64,000 nucleotides of DNA. Source: Bimuria novae-zelandiae CBS 107.79 (lineage: Eukaryota; Ascomycota; Dothideomycetes; Pleosporales; Didymosphaeriaceae). Positions 34,410 through 43,416 of the stretch are shown here, in pieces. A model generated the notes under the pieces. The model saw nothing but the letters and a program-made list of their open reading frames with translations. It was not told the DNA's origin and searched no databases. A program made the position numbers and the translations under genes. The DNA lies in contig ML976678.1 in the NCBI GenBank assembly GCA_010015655.1, positions 430,595 to 494,594 on the forward strand. Reading direction: 5' to 3'. The first letter of the stretch is position 1. Every line of letters begins with the position of its first letter.

Positions 34410-35293
34410 ATGTATTCTAAGATCGCCGCTTTCCTCCTCCCCCTCTTCGCTGTTGCGAACCCGGTCCCAGCTGGTAACGGAGCCGTTCCCGAGCCAGGGC
34501 AGATCACCATTGTCGACTCTGCATACAGCGGAAATGGCTGCCCTCAGGGTTCCGTATCAACGAGCACCTCCCCCGACAAGACTGTAAGCTTTCATCACAC
34601 ATTCTCTCCTCCCCTGCGTCCCTGACCGCCGAGAGGCACAAGGGCCGCAAGCCCGTCTTCATCTAAGAGATAATTTTTGACGACTACTACAAGGTCATCA
34701 CCTACGGCTTCGACCAATTCCAAACGTACATCGGCCCCGGCATTTCCCCCAAGGACAACTCGCGCGCCTGCCAGCTGCACTTGAACCTCAAGTACCCAGG
34801 CGGCTTCCAGTACGCCGTCGTGGCTGCGACCTACCACGGCTGGGCGCGCCTCGACAAGGGCGTCACGGGCGACTTCCTGACGACGTACTTCTTCTCGCAG
34901 GATGCTGGAAAGACGTCGACGACGCGCATGAACGCCACCGGTGGCGCCGATCTTCTTAACGGTCAGGTGTACACCAAGCAGGATACCGTCGAGACGACGG
35001 CCGTTGTGTGGTCGCCATGTGGTACGACGGGTATCTTGAACGTGAATAACCGGATTAGTCTGCGGTCCACGATTCCGTCTGCGTACGGCGAGCTGTCGAA
35101 CGACGACGCGACCGTCGCGTTTACACAACAGGTGCATGTTGCGTGGCAGGCTTGCACGCCGAAGGGGTGAGTTGGATGCTGAACGGTGCGATGGGAAGAT
35201 GCTAACGTGCAAGTCACTAGCGGCTCGGGCTCCTCGCCTGGTGACACTATCGGTATCGGAGGAAATCCTGGTGTCGGTCTTGAGTTCGAGTAG
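34410..35293 (+). CDS. Secreted DUF4360 protein
   Basis: Three exons (34410-34583, 34694-35166, 35221-35293), 239 aa. A clear signal peptide (MYSKIAAFLLPLFAVANPVPA) precedes ITIVDSAYSGNGCPQGSVSTS. The second exon then continues VITYGFDQFQTYIGPG, SRACQLHLNLKYPGGFQYAV and AVVWSPCGTTGILNVNNRISL. This Cys-spaced beta-rich layout is the DUF4360 domain of secreted fungal proteins. The intron-1 acceptor at 34693 is chosen because it joins DKT directly to VITYGFD as in the family; an earlier acceptor would add a dozen residues. The last exon adds a short Gly-rich tail. No catalytic residues are known. It may be a small secreted effector or wall protein (inference). Confidence 0.85.
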
Positions 35294-35528
35294 ATGCATA
35301 GCATGAAGATGGGCTGATTCCGAGTTCGCCAGGACGGTTCCTTTTGTCTTGTTCGTATCGATGCATTGAGCTGGGGAAGGAGACGTGTATATAGTTCTCT
35401 CTGTTGGGGGAACGGTTGAAAGAATGGACTTCTTGACGTTATAACAATTTTCATCTTGCTGTGACCTTACAAAGGAATGGAAGATATCGTGGTGTATGGT
35501 CTACGCAAGATTCGCCCGACCGAAAATG

Positions 35529-36636
35529 CTAATCTTCATACGCAAAGCAATGATCCATGCCGATCTTCACTTCAGACCACTTAACCCACGAAACACTCTC
35601 CTCGTTCGTAGCCCGTATTTGGGTGAAGAATACCTCGTCCCAGTCGTAGGTGTGCAGCTTCAACTCGATAACTCGGAGCTGGGGCAACACAACGGTAGCC
35701 GAGTCCAGAATCTCATGGAATTTTAAAAGGTGGTAGGCGAGCTGTTCTAGGTTGTTTTCATTTCCGTCACACAGCTCGGGCGTCACATGCGCGGTCCTTT
35801 GACGCGTCATGAAGATGAGCAATTTATCGTGGTGTTTGTCATGGATTAGGACGGGCTCGCTGTGTATGAGTAGGATCAGTAACTGTGAATGTGTGTAAAC
35901 GGAGGCAGATTAAGACGTACATAAATCGGAAGCCCCGGGTTTGCGCAGTATGCGGCCAGTACAGTGCTTCGAAAATGTTGTGCGAGTTGAACGCAAGGTT
36001 CAGAACGAGATTCTCGATCCGGTGACCAAACACGCGACTCAGTACATCGGTAAGGTGCTCTGCAGAAACAAAACCTGCGTTGCCTTCATCGTCCGAGGTG
36101 GAAACCATCACGGTCGTCGGACGCATGAAGAGAGGCTCCAGAATTTCGGGGCCAGTGTTAGGTGGCGCTCCGGAAGCATCGATGGCGTACCGCAGATCTA
36201 CTACCTTGATTTGTTCGCGGCAGAATGTCGCGGCTTGGGATCGTGATTCGGCACAGACGGTCGCCATAGGAAGGGAGTTAAGGAGTGTTTGGAACTCGTT
36301 TACACCCAGGCGAAGCTTGTCTCTTTGGCGAGACTCATGAGCGTATACTCGAAGAGGATGAATTGGGGTTTCGGCTGGCAAGTTCTCATGACCGACGAAC
36401 GCCTGGCGCAAGCCCTCGGCGCGTGGATTCAAGCATGGGTGGGGTTGTCCATCAGCAAGACTATAGGTCGTTAAAGATCTCAGTACGAATACGTGTTGGA
36501 AGACTTAGCAAGGCCACTGCCAAAGTCCCACTTACTATATGCCGATTAGTAGAGCCTTTGGGGCGAAGAAATAGGGATACGCCAGCAGAGATGGCTACTC
36601 ACCTATTGATACTGAGCGGCAGCACTTGCCGTCCAT
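35529..36636 (-). pseudogene. F-box-like gene with a single-base frameshift
   Basis: Exon 1 (36636-36603) starts with ATG; intron 1 (36602-36535, 68 nt) has a GTGAGT donor and CTACTAATC branch site. Exon 2 begins VSGTLAVALLSLPTRIRTEIFNDL, a classic F-box start, and hits TAG at 36463-36461. One frame over, the sequence is open from there: SLADGQPHPCLNPRAEGLRQAFVG continues to 35921. After a 61-nt intron (35920-35860), exon 3 (35859-35529) completes the protein. Removing one base near 36463 would give one continuous protein of about 320 residues. The lesion is either a real inactivating insertion or a sequencing error. No other stops occur. Function unknown. Confidence 0.55.
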
Positions 36637-38062
36637 ATCATATCTCTTATTTCCCGTGGAAATTGTGCAAATGCAGGTGTTGGCATTGTAGGACTGAGGT
36701 CGGAAAATCGGAGGATGAGAGGGAGAAGGAAGTGCCCAAGACGTATACCAGTGAAGCTGTGGGCAAGTGTTTAGGGTAGCATTCCAGCCAACCGAAGCTT
36801 ATGTTAAGGAAGCGCTAAATGACGCTCTGTCGTACGACTAGCTGTCAGATATCACGGAGATTTCCTGAGTAGAACTAGCACCGTAGCTGTAACGTGTAGT
36901 CGAAGAGACATTGGAGATATAGCTTAAGTCTCAAATCCGGGTCGAAGTTAGGCCTTGGCATAACGTCAGGCGTAAGCCGTTCATCCTCTTGCAAAAGTGC
37001 GCTGTTTTTGATGACCAATAGAGACGAAAACACAGCCATTTCGATAAAGTCCATTAGGACCTGTGTAGAGCTTCGTATAGCTATGTGTGCTCGGTGTTAT
37101 AGTATATCCCTACTCGTGCGAAGGTTCTAATCCATTCAGAACAAGTACGCCTGAAATTCTATATTAGGAATTATTACGCAATAAAGCAAAATCAGCCCTC
37201 AAGTTCGCCCTGCGTGTTCCACGTGTTCCACGAAGACTCTAGCAAATTACAGTCGAACATCGTTTTAACAACCCTATGTTGTATCGTCAGAAAGAACCAA
37301 GTGATTTCAAATGACATCTGGACGTACATATGCAGCGCATATGCCAGGTATATGGTATTATCAACGATCGACAAACATAGCCACGTGTATGCTCAAAGAA
37401 ACCCATATAGCAGGTATATCCCCTGGCAACGAGTATAGTCAGACGGGTGTAACCGGACAGGCGTAATCGGACAGGCGTAGTGATAGAGGAGGAATCGGAT
37501 GATCGTAACTTGACAGGCTTAGTCAGCCGGGCGTACTCAGAGCGACGTACGTTCCTGCAATGTGGGTCATGGATTGGAGGATAATCTTGTGCATCGCTCT
37601 GAAGCCGTGTACCACGGAGCAGCATCAAAAAACATGTCCAAATGTCGCCGTAGGGCGAATTTTAACTTTGACGATAGATTGCACATGTGAGATCGGACTA
37701 TCAGCCACCCATGGCCATTTTGGAAAGCTTTGAACTCTAGTGAGACTCGTATCAGTGAATTGCGAATATCTTCTTGGAATCCTCGAAAATGTCTGTTCTA
37801 AATCCTTCAGACCATCCCATGAAGCGGTTTGCGAAGGATGGGCGGGTGGCGCTGTGGGAGTCGCATACGCGCACGAGAAATTTCGTATTCAAGCTCGACC
37901 AAACAAGTAGATAATTTGAGTATAAAGATTGAGAAGAGTTTCTTCTCTCATGACATATCAGTCATTCGTTCATTCATTCGTTTTTCGGTCCATTCACTTC
38001 ACTGTCCTGTTTGATACAGGCACATTCCTTTATCCCAAACAGTCGATCATTTATCCAGTCCC
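36637..38062. other. Gene-poor interval, 1.4 kb
   Basis: No gene recognised. Contains a short degenerate repeat cluster (separate entry) and a palindrome-rich stretch near 37211-37230 (CGTGTTCCACGTGTTCCACG). Promoters of the flanking genes lie at its ends. Confidence 0.4.
37437..37555. repeat. Degenerate short tandem repeats
   Basis: A unit like CGGACAGGCGTAAT recurs about eight times with substitutions and variable spacing (GACGGGTGTAAC, CGGACAGGCGTAATC, CGGACAGGCGTAGTG, TTGACAGGCTTAGTC, GCCGGGCGTACTC). Boundaries are approximate. Confidence 0.55.
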
Positions 38063-39840
38063 ATGCGTTATTCGGGTGCCTGCGAAGCTAGCATTCATTC
38101 AATCAAGCCACTTTTGGTCCCCGTTGCTGGAATCCTGCTCGGCTTGAGGGCTTTGGGGGTCGCTGGAAGCATTATATGCGACCCTGAGCAGACTCGTGGG
38201 GTCAACGCCACCAGTACATTCGTTCCGAGCGCGAAAGTTCTTGGTCACTGCATCGAGGATATCTGCACTACCGGAGGCAATGCTGGCTCGATCTCGAACC
38301 GCTGCGGACCGGTCCTGCTCTCTATCAACCATCTTGGTGCTCCGATTTCCCACTTTGAAGATTGTGTAAGCCAGCTTCACGGCATATTCGACCAATGTAT
38401 TGCCGCCTCGGGCGCGCATGGGGGTATCTCCCAAACTCATGAGGTTGTGTACGATGTGTCAATCACAGGCCAGAACGGTGAAGAAGAAGAGGTGAATGAA
38501 CAATCGGACGGTAATTGGTTGGGCGAGGGCGAGGACGATGCAGTTTTGCTAGACTAGCTCGGTGGAGATCAAGACGGCAATGACGGACAAGAGGAAGAAG
38601 AAGAGGAAGACAAAGAGGAGACGGAGCACGACGAACAGCAACAAGCACTTCTGAAAGGTTGAGGGTTTGATGACAATGAGAGGACTCCTATCGAGGAGGT
38701 TAAGTATCCGACTCACGAAGCTAGGCGCGGAAGAGGAGGCAGGTCAAAGACGAGACCAAAGACGAGGCCGAATACCAGACCAAAGACAACACCGAAGAAG
38801 AATTCCACGAGACCAAAGACCAAGCCTCAAAAGGATACCCAGGCTTGCCCACTCCCTGACAAGAAAGGAAAGAACGGAAAGGGCCAGAGCCAGGGCCGGG
38901 TCAAGCAAGTCATTCGCGATGTTGCCGAAGTGATTCTTCCGGAAACGCTGCACAAAGCGATCTTCCCACGAGGTTGCGCCCCGAGTAAGGTCAAGAAAGA
39001 CAAATATTATGTGAAGCATACACGCCGTCCAAGGGATGTGGATTGGTACAAAATCAGTCGGTCCAACGAGAAATGGCGCAGGAAACTACCGAAGACCCAC
39101 AGTGCCCTGAGGACCCTGGCAGCCATGCGAGCTGGAGCCAACTCGATGTCGTCAAGATCAGAGGTGGAAGATTGGAGGTTGTTGGTAACCAAAACGGCGG
39201 TATCAGACCAGCAGATGGGACAAGAAGGTCCGGCAGTTATATCCTCTGCAATGGCGCCTTCTTCAAGACCGACGATCCGAACAATTTCTTCCCAATCGGA
39301 CGAACGAGCTCGACGACCAATTACCTTGATCCTGACTCACTGTACGCTCCGTATTACGAGCGTATTGCTCAAGGCAACGAATTCCTGGAGAGCGGACCTT
39401 CACTCCTGCGACCGCTGCCTTTGGCAAATCAGGAATTCAAGTATTGGCGTAATATAGCGACCAAGGACAAGTGGCCGCATGCAGAGGTCCCTGGCAATCT
39501 CGCGCATGCAGGATCTCAGAACGAGCGCCTCGTCCTGGGGAAATTTGGGAACAGCTACTACCTATTTGCTTACACTTCTCAACGCGTAGCGGCGAGTAGG
39601 CCCGGTGTTGATCTTAACCAGATGAGGGATATCATCCACACGTTCATGAGAAGCTACTTTCCGATATTTGTACACTTCGACCAGTTGACCAACCTGGATG
39701 GTGGAGGAAGCGTGTTTATGAGCTGGACCGAAAGGCGCACCGGAAGAATGATAGCTCAAGGCGGCAAAGGAGACCTTACACCTCCAAATCCGCCTCCACG
39801 CCATAGACATGTGACCAATGTACTCAAGATCAGAGTTTGA
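38063..39840 (+). CDS. Secreted multi-domain protein with phosphodiester-glycosidase-like C-terminus
   Basis: Proposed exons 38063-38491, 38558-38657, 38721-39010 and 39058-39840, about 533 aa. Each intron removes an in-frame stop or frame break and is GT-AG with matching phase; the GTTGAG (38658) and GTGAAG (39011) donors are weak, so boundaries are provisional. The N-terminus has a hydrophobic leader, then a Cys-rich domain (SIICDPEQTRG, HCIEDICTTGGNAGSISNRCG, HFEDCVSQLHGIFDQCIAASGAHGG) like modules at the ends of fungal chitinases and Ecp2-type secreted proteins. An acidic Glu run follows, then a Lys/Arg/Pro/Thr repeat region (TRPKTRPNTRPK). The last 240 residues read YILCNGAFFKTDD and HFDQLTNLDGGGSVFMSW, resembling the NAGPA-type phosphodiester glycosidase fold (N-G-x-F and LDGGGS). 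Alternatively the two halves are separate genes. Confidence 0.5.
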
Positions 39841-40138
39841 AAGAGAAGCGGAGCGGTATTCAGACGGATAGGGATCTCGCAGATCGAGGAGACGCTTTGC
39901 TGATCGACAAGTGGTTTGCCCTTACTTTTATCTTCTCTTCCTTCCCGTTTTGCTCTTTCAGTTTTAACATCTCTTTGTGTATTTTTATCTTTTTGTATCG
40001 AGTACTCATTACTAGCATTTCGTGCCACGTTACCTAGCGCAATCTTAGGCAGTGATCTTGTTCTTGATGTAAGGGAAACACGTGCTCGTAGGTTGCAGCA
40101 GCGCGGTGGTGATGTGATCTGACTAGTAGTTTGGTGTT
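39841..40138. other. 3' flank of the secreted-protein gene
   Basis: About 300 bp, T-rich on the plus strand between 39920 and 40015, ending at the target duplication of the LTR element. The minus strand of 40100-40138 appears to hold the last codons of a gene cut by that element (see 41428-41595). Confidence 0.4.
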
Positions 40139-40143
40139 GAGGG

Positions 40144-40262
40144 TGTCAGTGGGAGTGCCTACTGTGGTGTTGTTGGCCTGAGCGCCTCACGTGACCTCGG
40201 TTAGCGCACTGTATATAGTCTCACTCGATAGCTTTAATACACTTTAAGCTCTCCGTTCGACA
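40144..40262 (+). repeat. 5' LTR of the small retrotransposon
   Basis: 119 bp, from TGTCAGTGGG to GTTCGACA. Identical to the 3' LTR. Contains CACTGTATATAG near 40207-40218, a likely TATA-type promoter. Confidence 0.92.
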
Positions 40263-40275
40263 GGTTATGAGCCCT
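40263..40275 (+). promoter_or_regulatory. Primer binding site, half-tRNA initiator Met type
   Basis: GGTTATGAGCCC starts at the first base after the 5' LTR and pairs with the anticodon-loop region of eukaryotic initiator tRNA-Met (GGGCUCAUAACC). Confidence 0.75.
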
Positions 40276-40476
40276 TTAACCGCTATAGACAGTAGCTAGT
40301 CTCGCTATTGACGCTGCGCCTTAGCTCTTCTCTCCTATCGACATCGTTAACCCTTAGGGACACAGTCCCGGCGGTGAGCTTCCGCTGCTGGCGCGTTAGA
40401 CCAGCACCTACGACATTAAAAAAAGGCAAAGTCGTTACACGATCGCCTGAACGAGTTTTCAAGCACTTGTGATTCC

Positions 40477-40634
40477 CACCGAGCTAGAGCCCACCGAGCC
40501 AGAGCCACCGAGCCAGAGCCACCGAGCTAGAGCCACCGAGCCAGAGCCACTGAGCTAGAGCCCACCGAGCTAGAGCCACCGAGCCAGAGCCACCGAGCCA
40601 GAGCCACCAAGCCAGAGCCACCGAGCCAGAGCCA
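40477..40634 (+). repeat. 14-bp tandem repeat array inside the LTR element
   Basis: About eleven head-to-tail copies of CACCGAGCCAGAGC with C/T variation (GAGCTAGAGC) and occasional extra C. The unit is not a multiple of three, so it is not a simple peptide repeat. Confidence 0.85.
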
Positions 40635-41303
40635 ACGACCCGGATTCCCACTCGACTCTTAGGTTGTGTCGTCTTTCTAAGCGCAGCCTGCTGTCGATCT
40701 TATTACTTACGCCGGATCTGACACTGCAGCACCCAACACTGCACCGTCAGATACGCAGCGGACCCACGCCAGCTTTTGGCACTGCAGGAGCTAACCCTGC
40801 ACCGCCGTAGCTGCAGCAACCTAGTAGAGCTCCAGTGAGCTCATACTAACCTACAACAAGTCAACTCCGACTGTAGGCGCGATCGTGCTTGACGCGACAG
40901 GCCGTAACTGGAAGGAGTGGAACAAACAGATAACCAACGCAGCTACAGAGCGTAGCGCGAAGGATATCCTTTTGGGCACAAAGGCGCGCCCAGCGTACGC
41001 CTCCCAAGACTACAAAGTGCATCCCCCTATATACCCGAAGGAAGGACGCCTTTCCCCACCAACTCTAGGATTCTCGCAAGTACGAGCCCTATCAACCGAG
41101 CTTGGGACTACAAGAGATTGAGATGTCCCTCCCTCTTCCTCCTTTGTCAACTACCGGGGGGTGCCCACACCGAGGACCCTATGCTCCGGCCCTGTTACTA
41201 TTACCGACATTCTGGGGGGTGCCTATGACTTAGGCCCTATCTACCCAATTCTCCCTATTTTTTAGCTTGAGCTCACTGTTCTCCTACTCAGCCCAGGGGG
41301 GTG

Positions 41304-41422
41304 TGTCAGTGGGAGTGCCTACTGTGGTGTTGTTGGCCTGAGCGCCTCACGTGACCTCGGTTAGCGCACTGTATATAGTCTCACTCGATAGCTTTAATAC
41401 ACTTTAAGCTCTCCGTTCGACA
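41304..41422 (+). repeat. 3' LTR of the small retrotransposon
   Basis: Same 119-bp sequence as the 5' LTR, followed by the second GAGGG copy. Confidence 0.92.
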
Positions 41423-41427
41423 GAGGG

Positions 41428-42466
41428 GACGGAACCGTGGTACGGAAACACATCGGTCCGCACATTGTCGTCATAGTTGCCCGGCGGATCAAGGCCATGG
41501 CCGCCATCCTTAATCCAGAGATCCCAAAGGGCCGATTCGTGTGGTAGGACCTCTTGGGTCTCCTCTACGCCGTTTCGACCTGAACGTGTCTCGGATCAAT
41601 TCCTCCCGCTTTCTCCCGCCACTTGACGTTTCGTGCGAAAGGCTCGCAGGCACGGCCTACCCAACCAAACTATCGTAAACCATACGAATATGCCCATAGT
41701 ATCTGCATTATCAGACTGGCACAGTTCGTGTTCAAAGCTCCGTGGTCGCCCGCTTGAGATGCTTTAAGGCTATTGAGGCTGTCCAATTGCACTCGCGGGA
41801 AAACCGGAAACCCCAAAAAGATAAGCCAATCACAATAAACCTATCTGATATAGAGCGACATGCCTTGTCAGGTTCCCGTTTGAGCCCAACACGGAGGCGC
41901 GGGTCTCCAAACGGGCCGCATGGAAGCATAATAGAAGCGCGAGACCTTCCATCTATCGCCTCAAAGGCATAATGTCGCAGCTATTCAACAAATCACACCC
42001 AATTACGTGACCATTACAACCTATTTGTAATTCAATGACGTGTTCGGACCGATCCGATTCCCTAAGCGGGTCGTCTTAGCGCAAAGCGAACGCATTGACG
42101 CTTAGAACACTAGGGTCGTTCCATGTCTCCATTCTCACCCTAACTTAACCCTAAGGCTGGGTAGAGTTTATTCATTGTCTCGGTATGCGTTTATCAATAT
42201 GCGTTTCTGGGTCGCAGTGTGAGTGTGAGGCCGCAATAGCTGCGCTCCTATACCTTCAATATTCATCTAGCGATATGCTTGCGACTAACACCCTGCCGCC
42301 ATTCCACCGACGTTGCTAAGCGGACACGTCCATCGTACATCCCTCGCCGAAAAGCAATCAACAGTCGCATAAAAGCAAATCGAATTGGAAATGATGTAAA
42401 AATGTTCGTACAAGCCTCCTGGTGACAAAAGTAGATACTGTGAAAAGGGAAAAGTTTTGTGCAAGA
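41428..42466. other. Interval with a gene fragment cut by the LTR element
   Basis: On the minus strand, 41595-41428 is an open coding-like stretch reading VEETQEVLPHESALWDLWIK and DGGHGLDPPGNYDDNVRTDV. It runs to the target duplication. Across the element, the frame continues at 40143 for about four codons and stops, so the insertion sits at the extreme 3' end of this frame. The upstream part cannot be followed beyond a TGA at 41598-41596. The rest (41600-42466) holds no recognised gene. Confidence 0.35.
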
Positions 42467-43416
42467 TCAGGATCTGGGGCGCTCCAGAATAGTCCTGATG
42501 ACATCCGTCCATCCATCATCTTCATCGTCTTGATCGTTGCCTATACAGCAAGGGAAACACACAAATCAGGAACCGAAAGTATTACTCAATATTTCGCCAC
42601 CAGGTACTTACCATTATACGCAGTCGGGACACCGGCCTGAACTACGATTGGGTTGGAATCCACAACCTGGACTGCAGCAGCGCCCGTAACAGAGGCTACC
42701 GGAGGGTCTGAGCTCGAGTTTCGCATTCGCAGTAGAGTGATGCGTATACGATAAGTGCCGACCTGACGGATGGTGAGACCGGAGAAGCGCATGTACCCGA
42801 CAGCCTGCGCATCGCCAAGCTCCATGGAAGCGATCGAGCCATCGGCTTCGTCGTCGGCTAGCGTGTGGATGTTCTCGACCCTCCTACCGGAGAGCAGTGT
42901 GTTGAGCACCGCGGGATCTGTCGAAACAGTTGAGCCTGGTCCAGGGACCAACGATGCAATGGCAGCAAGATTCAAAGCATCCTCGGTGGCCGCATTGGGG
43001 TTCGGATTGGTGGTTCGTAGCCGGACGATGATTGTACCATTGATGGAGTAACCGGCGCAGGCGTTTGAAGGAGGTTGTACAACAATGTCCATTGCGTACC
43101 CACGATCTTCAGGAGTAAGAGGCGTCCGGTTTGGCCGCGATGCCCGCCTGTTTCCGGTCTCGTGGCGTGAACGAGCCGATGATCTACTAATTGCCCGTTG
43201 CTGTGCGACGTGAGCCATGGAGTTGCTTGTTGACGATTCAGCTCCGCCGTGGAGTTCGTTATTGAGGAGTTCTGCTAGCCGAGCTGACCGTCTGACTGAT
43301 GTGGTTCGACGAGCTCTTGAAGTGGTGATGCGTGAAGTAGATCTGCCTCCACTTCTTGACGTGCCCCGGGAAGGATTCGGATTTCTACCTTGTCCTCTTC
43401 CTCGGCCTCTTTGCAT
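42467..43416 (-). CDS. Velvet-domain protein
   Basis: Two exons on the minus strand (43416-42612, 42540-42467) around a 71-nt intron (GTAAGT...TATAG) in phase 1; 292 aa. The ATG at 43416 is the first in frame; the open frame upstream lacks ATG. The N-terminal 100 residues are an Arg/Gly/Ser-rich disordered tail. Residues from about 120 read DIVVQPPSNACAGYSINGTIIVRL, then LLSGRRVENIHTLADDEADGSIA and GYMRFSGLTIRQVGTYRIRITLL. The last block matches the GxxxFxxLxIRxxGxxRIRxxL core of velvet regulators. The spliced tail ends DDGWTDVIRTILERPRS. Velvet factors bind DNA and control development and secondary metabolism. This one is divergent from VeA, VelB and VosA as far as I can tell by eye. Confidence 0.7.

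Larger units (their letters stand above)
40144..41422 (+). mobile_element. Small non-autonomous LTR retrotransposon (TRIM/LARD-like, Copia-type)
   Basis: 1,279 bp. Two 119-bp LTRs (40144-40262 and 41304-41422) are identical by eye and start TG, end CA. The 5-bp target duplication GAGGG lies at 40139-40143 and 41423-41427. Immediately inside the 5' LTR, GGTTATGAGCCC (from 40263) is complementary to the anticodon stem-loop of initiator tRNA-Met, the half-tRNA priming mode known for copia and Ty5. A polypurine tract (AGGGGGG) precedes the 3' LTR. The 1,041-bp interior has a 14-bp tandem repeat, a gag-like start (VLDATGRNWKEWNKQI near 40880-40930) and no protease, integrase or reverse transcriptase. 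It is not AT-rich, so it has escaped RIP. Confidence 0.92.
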
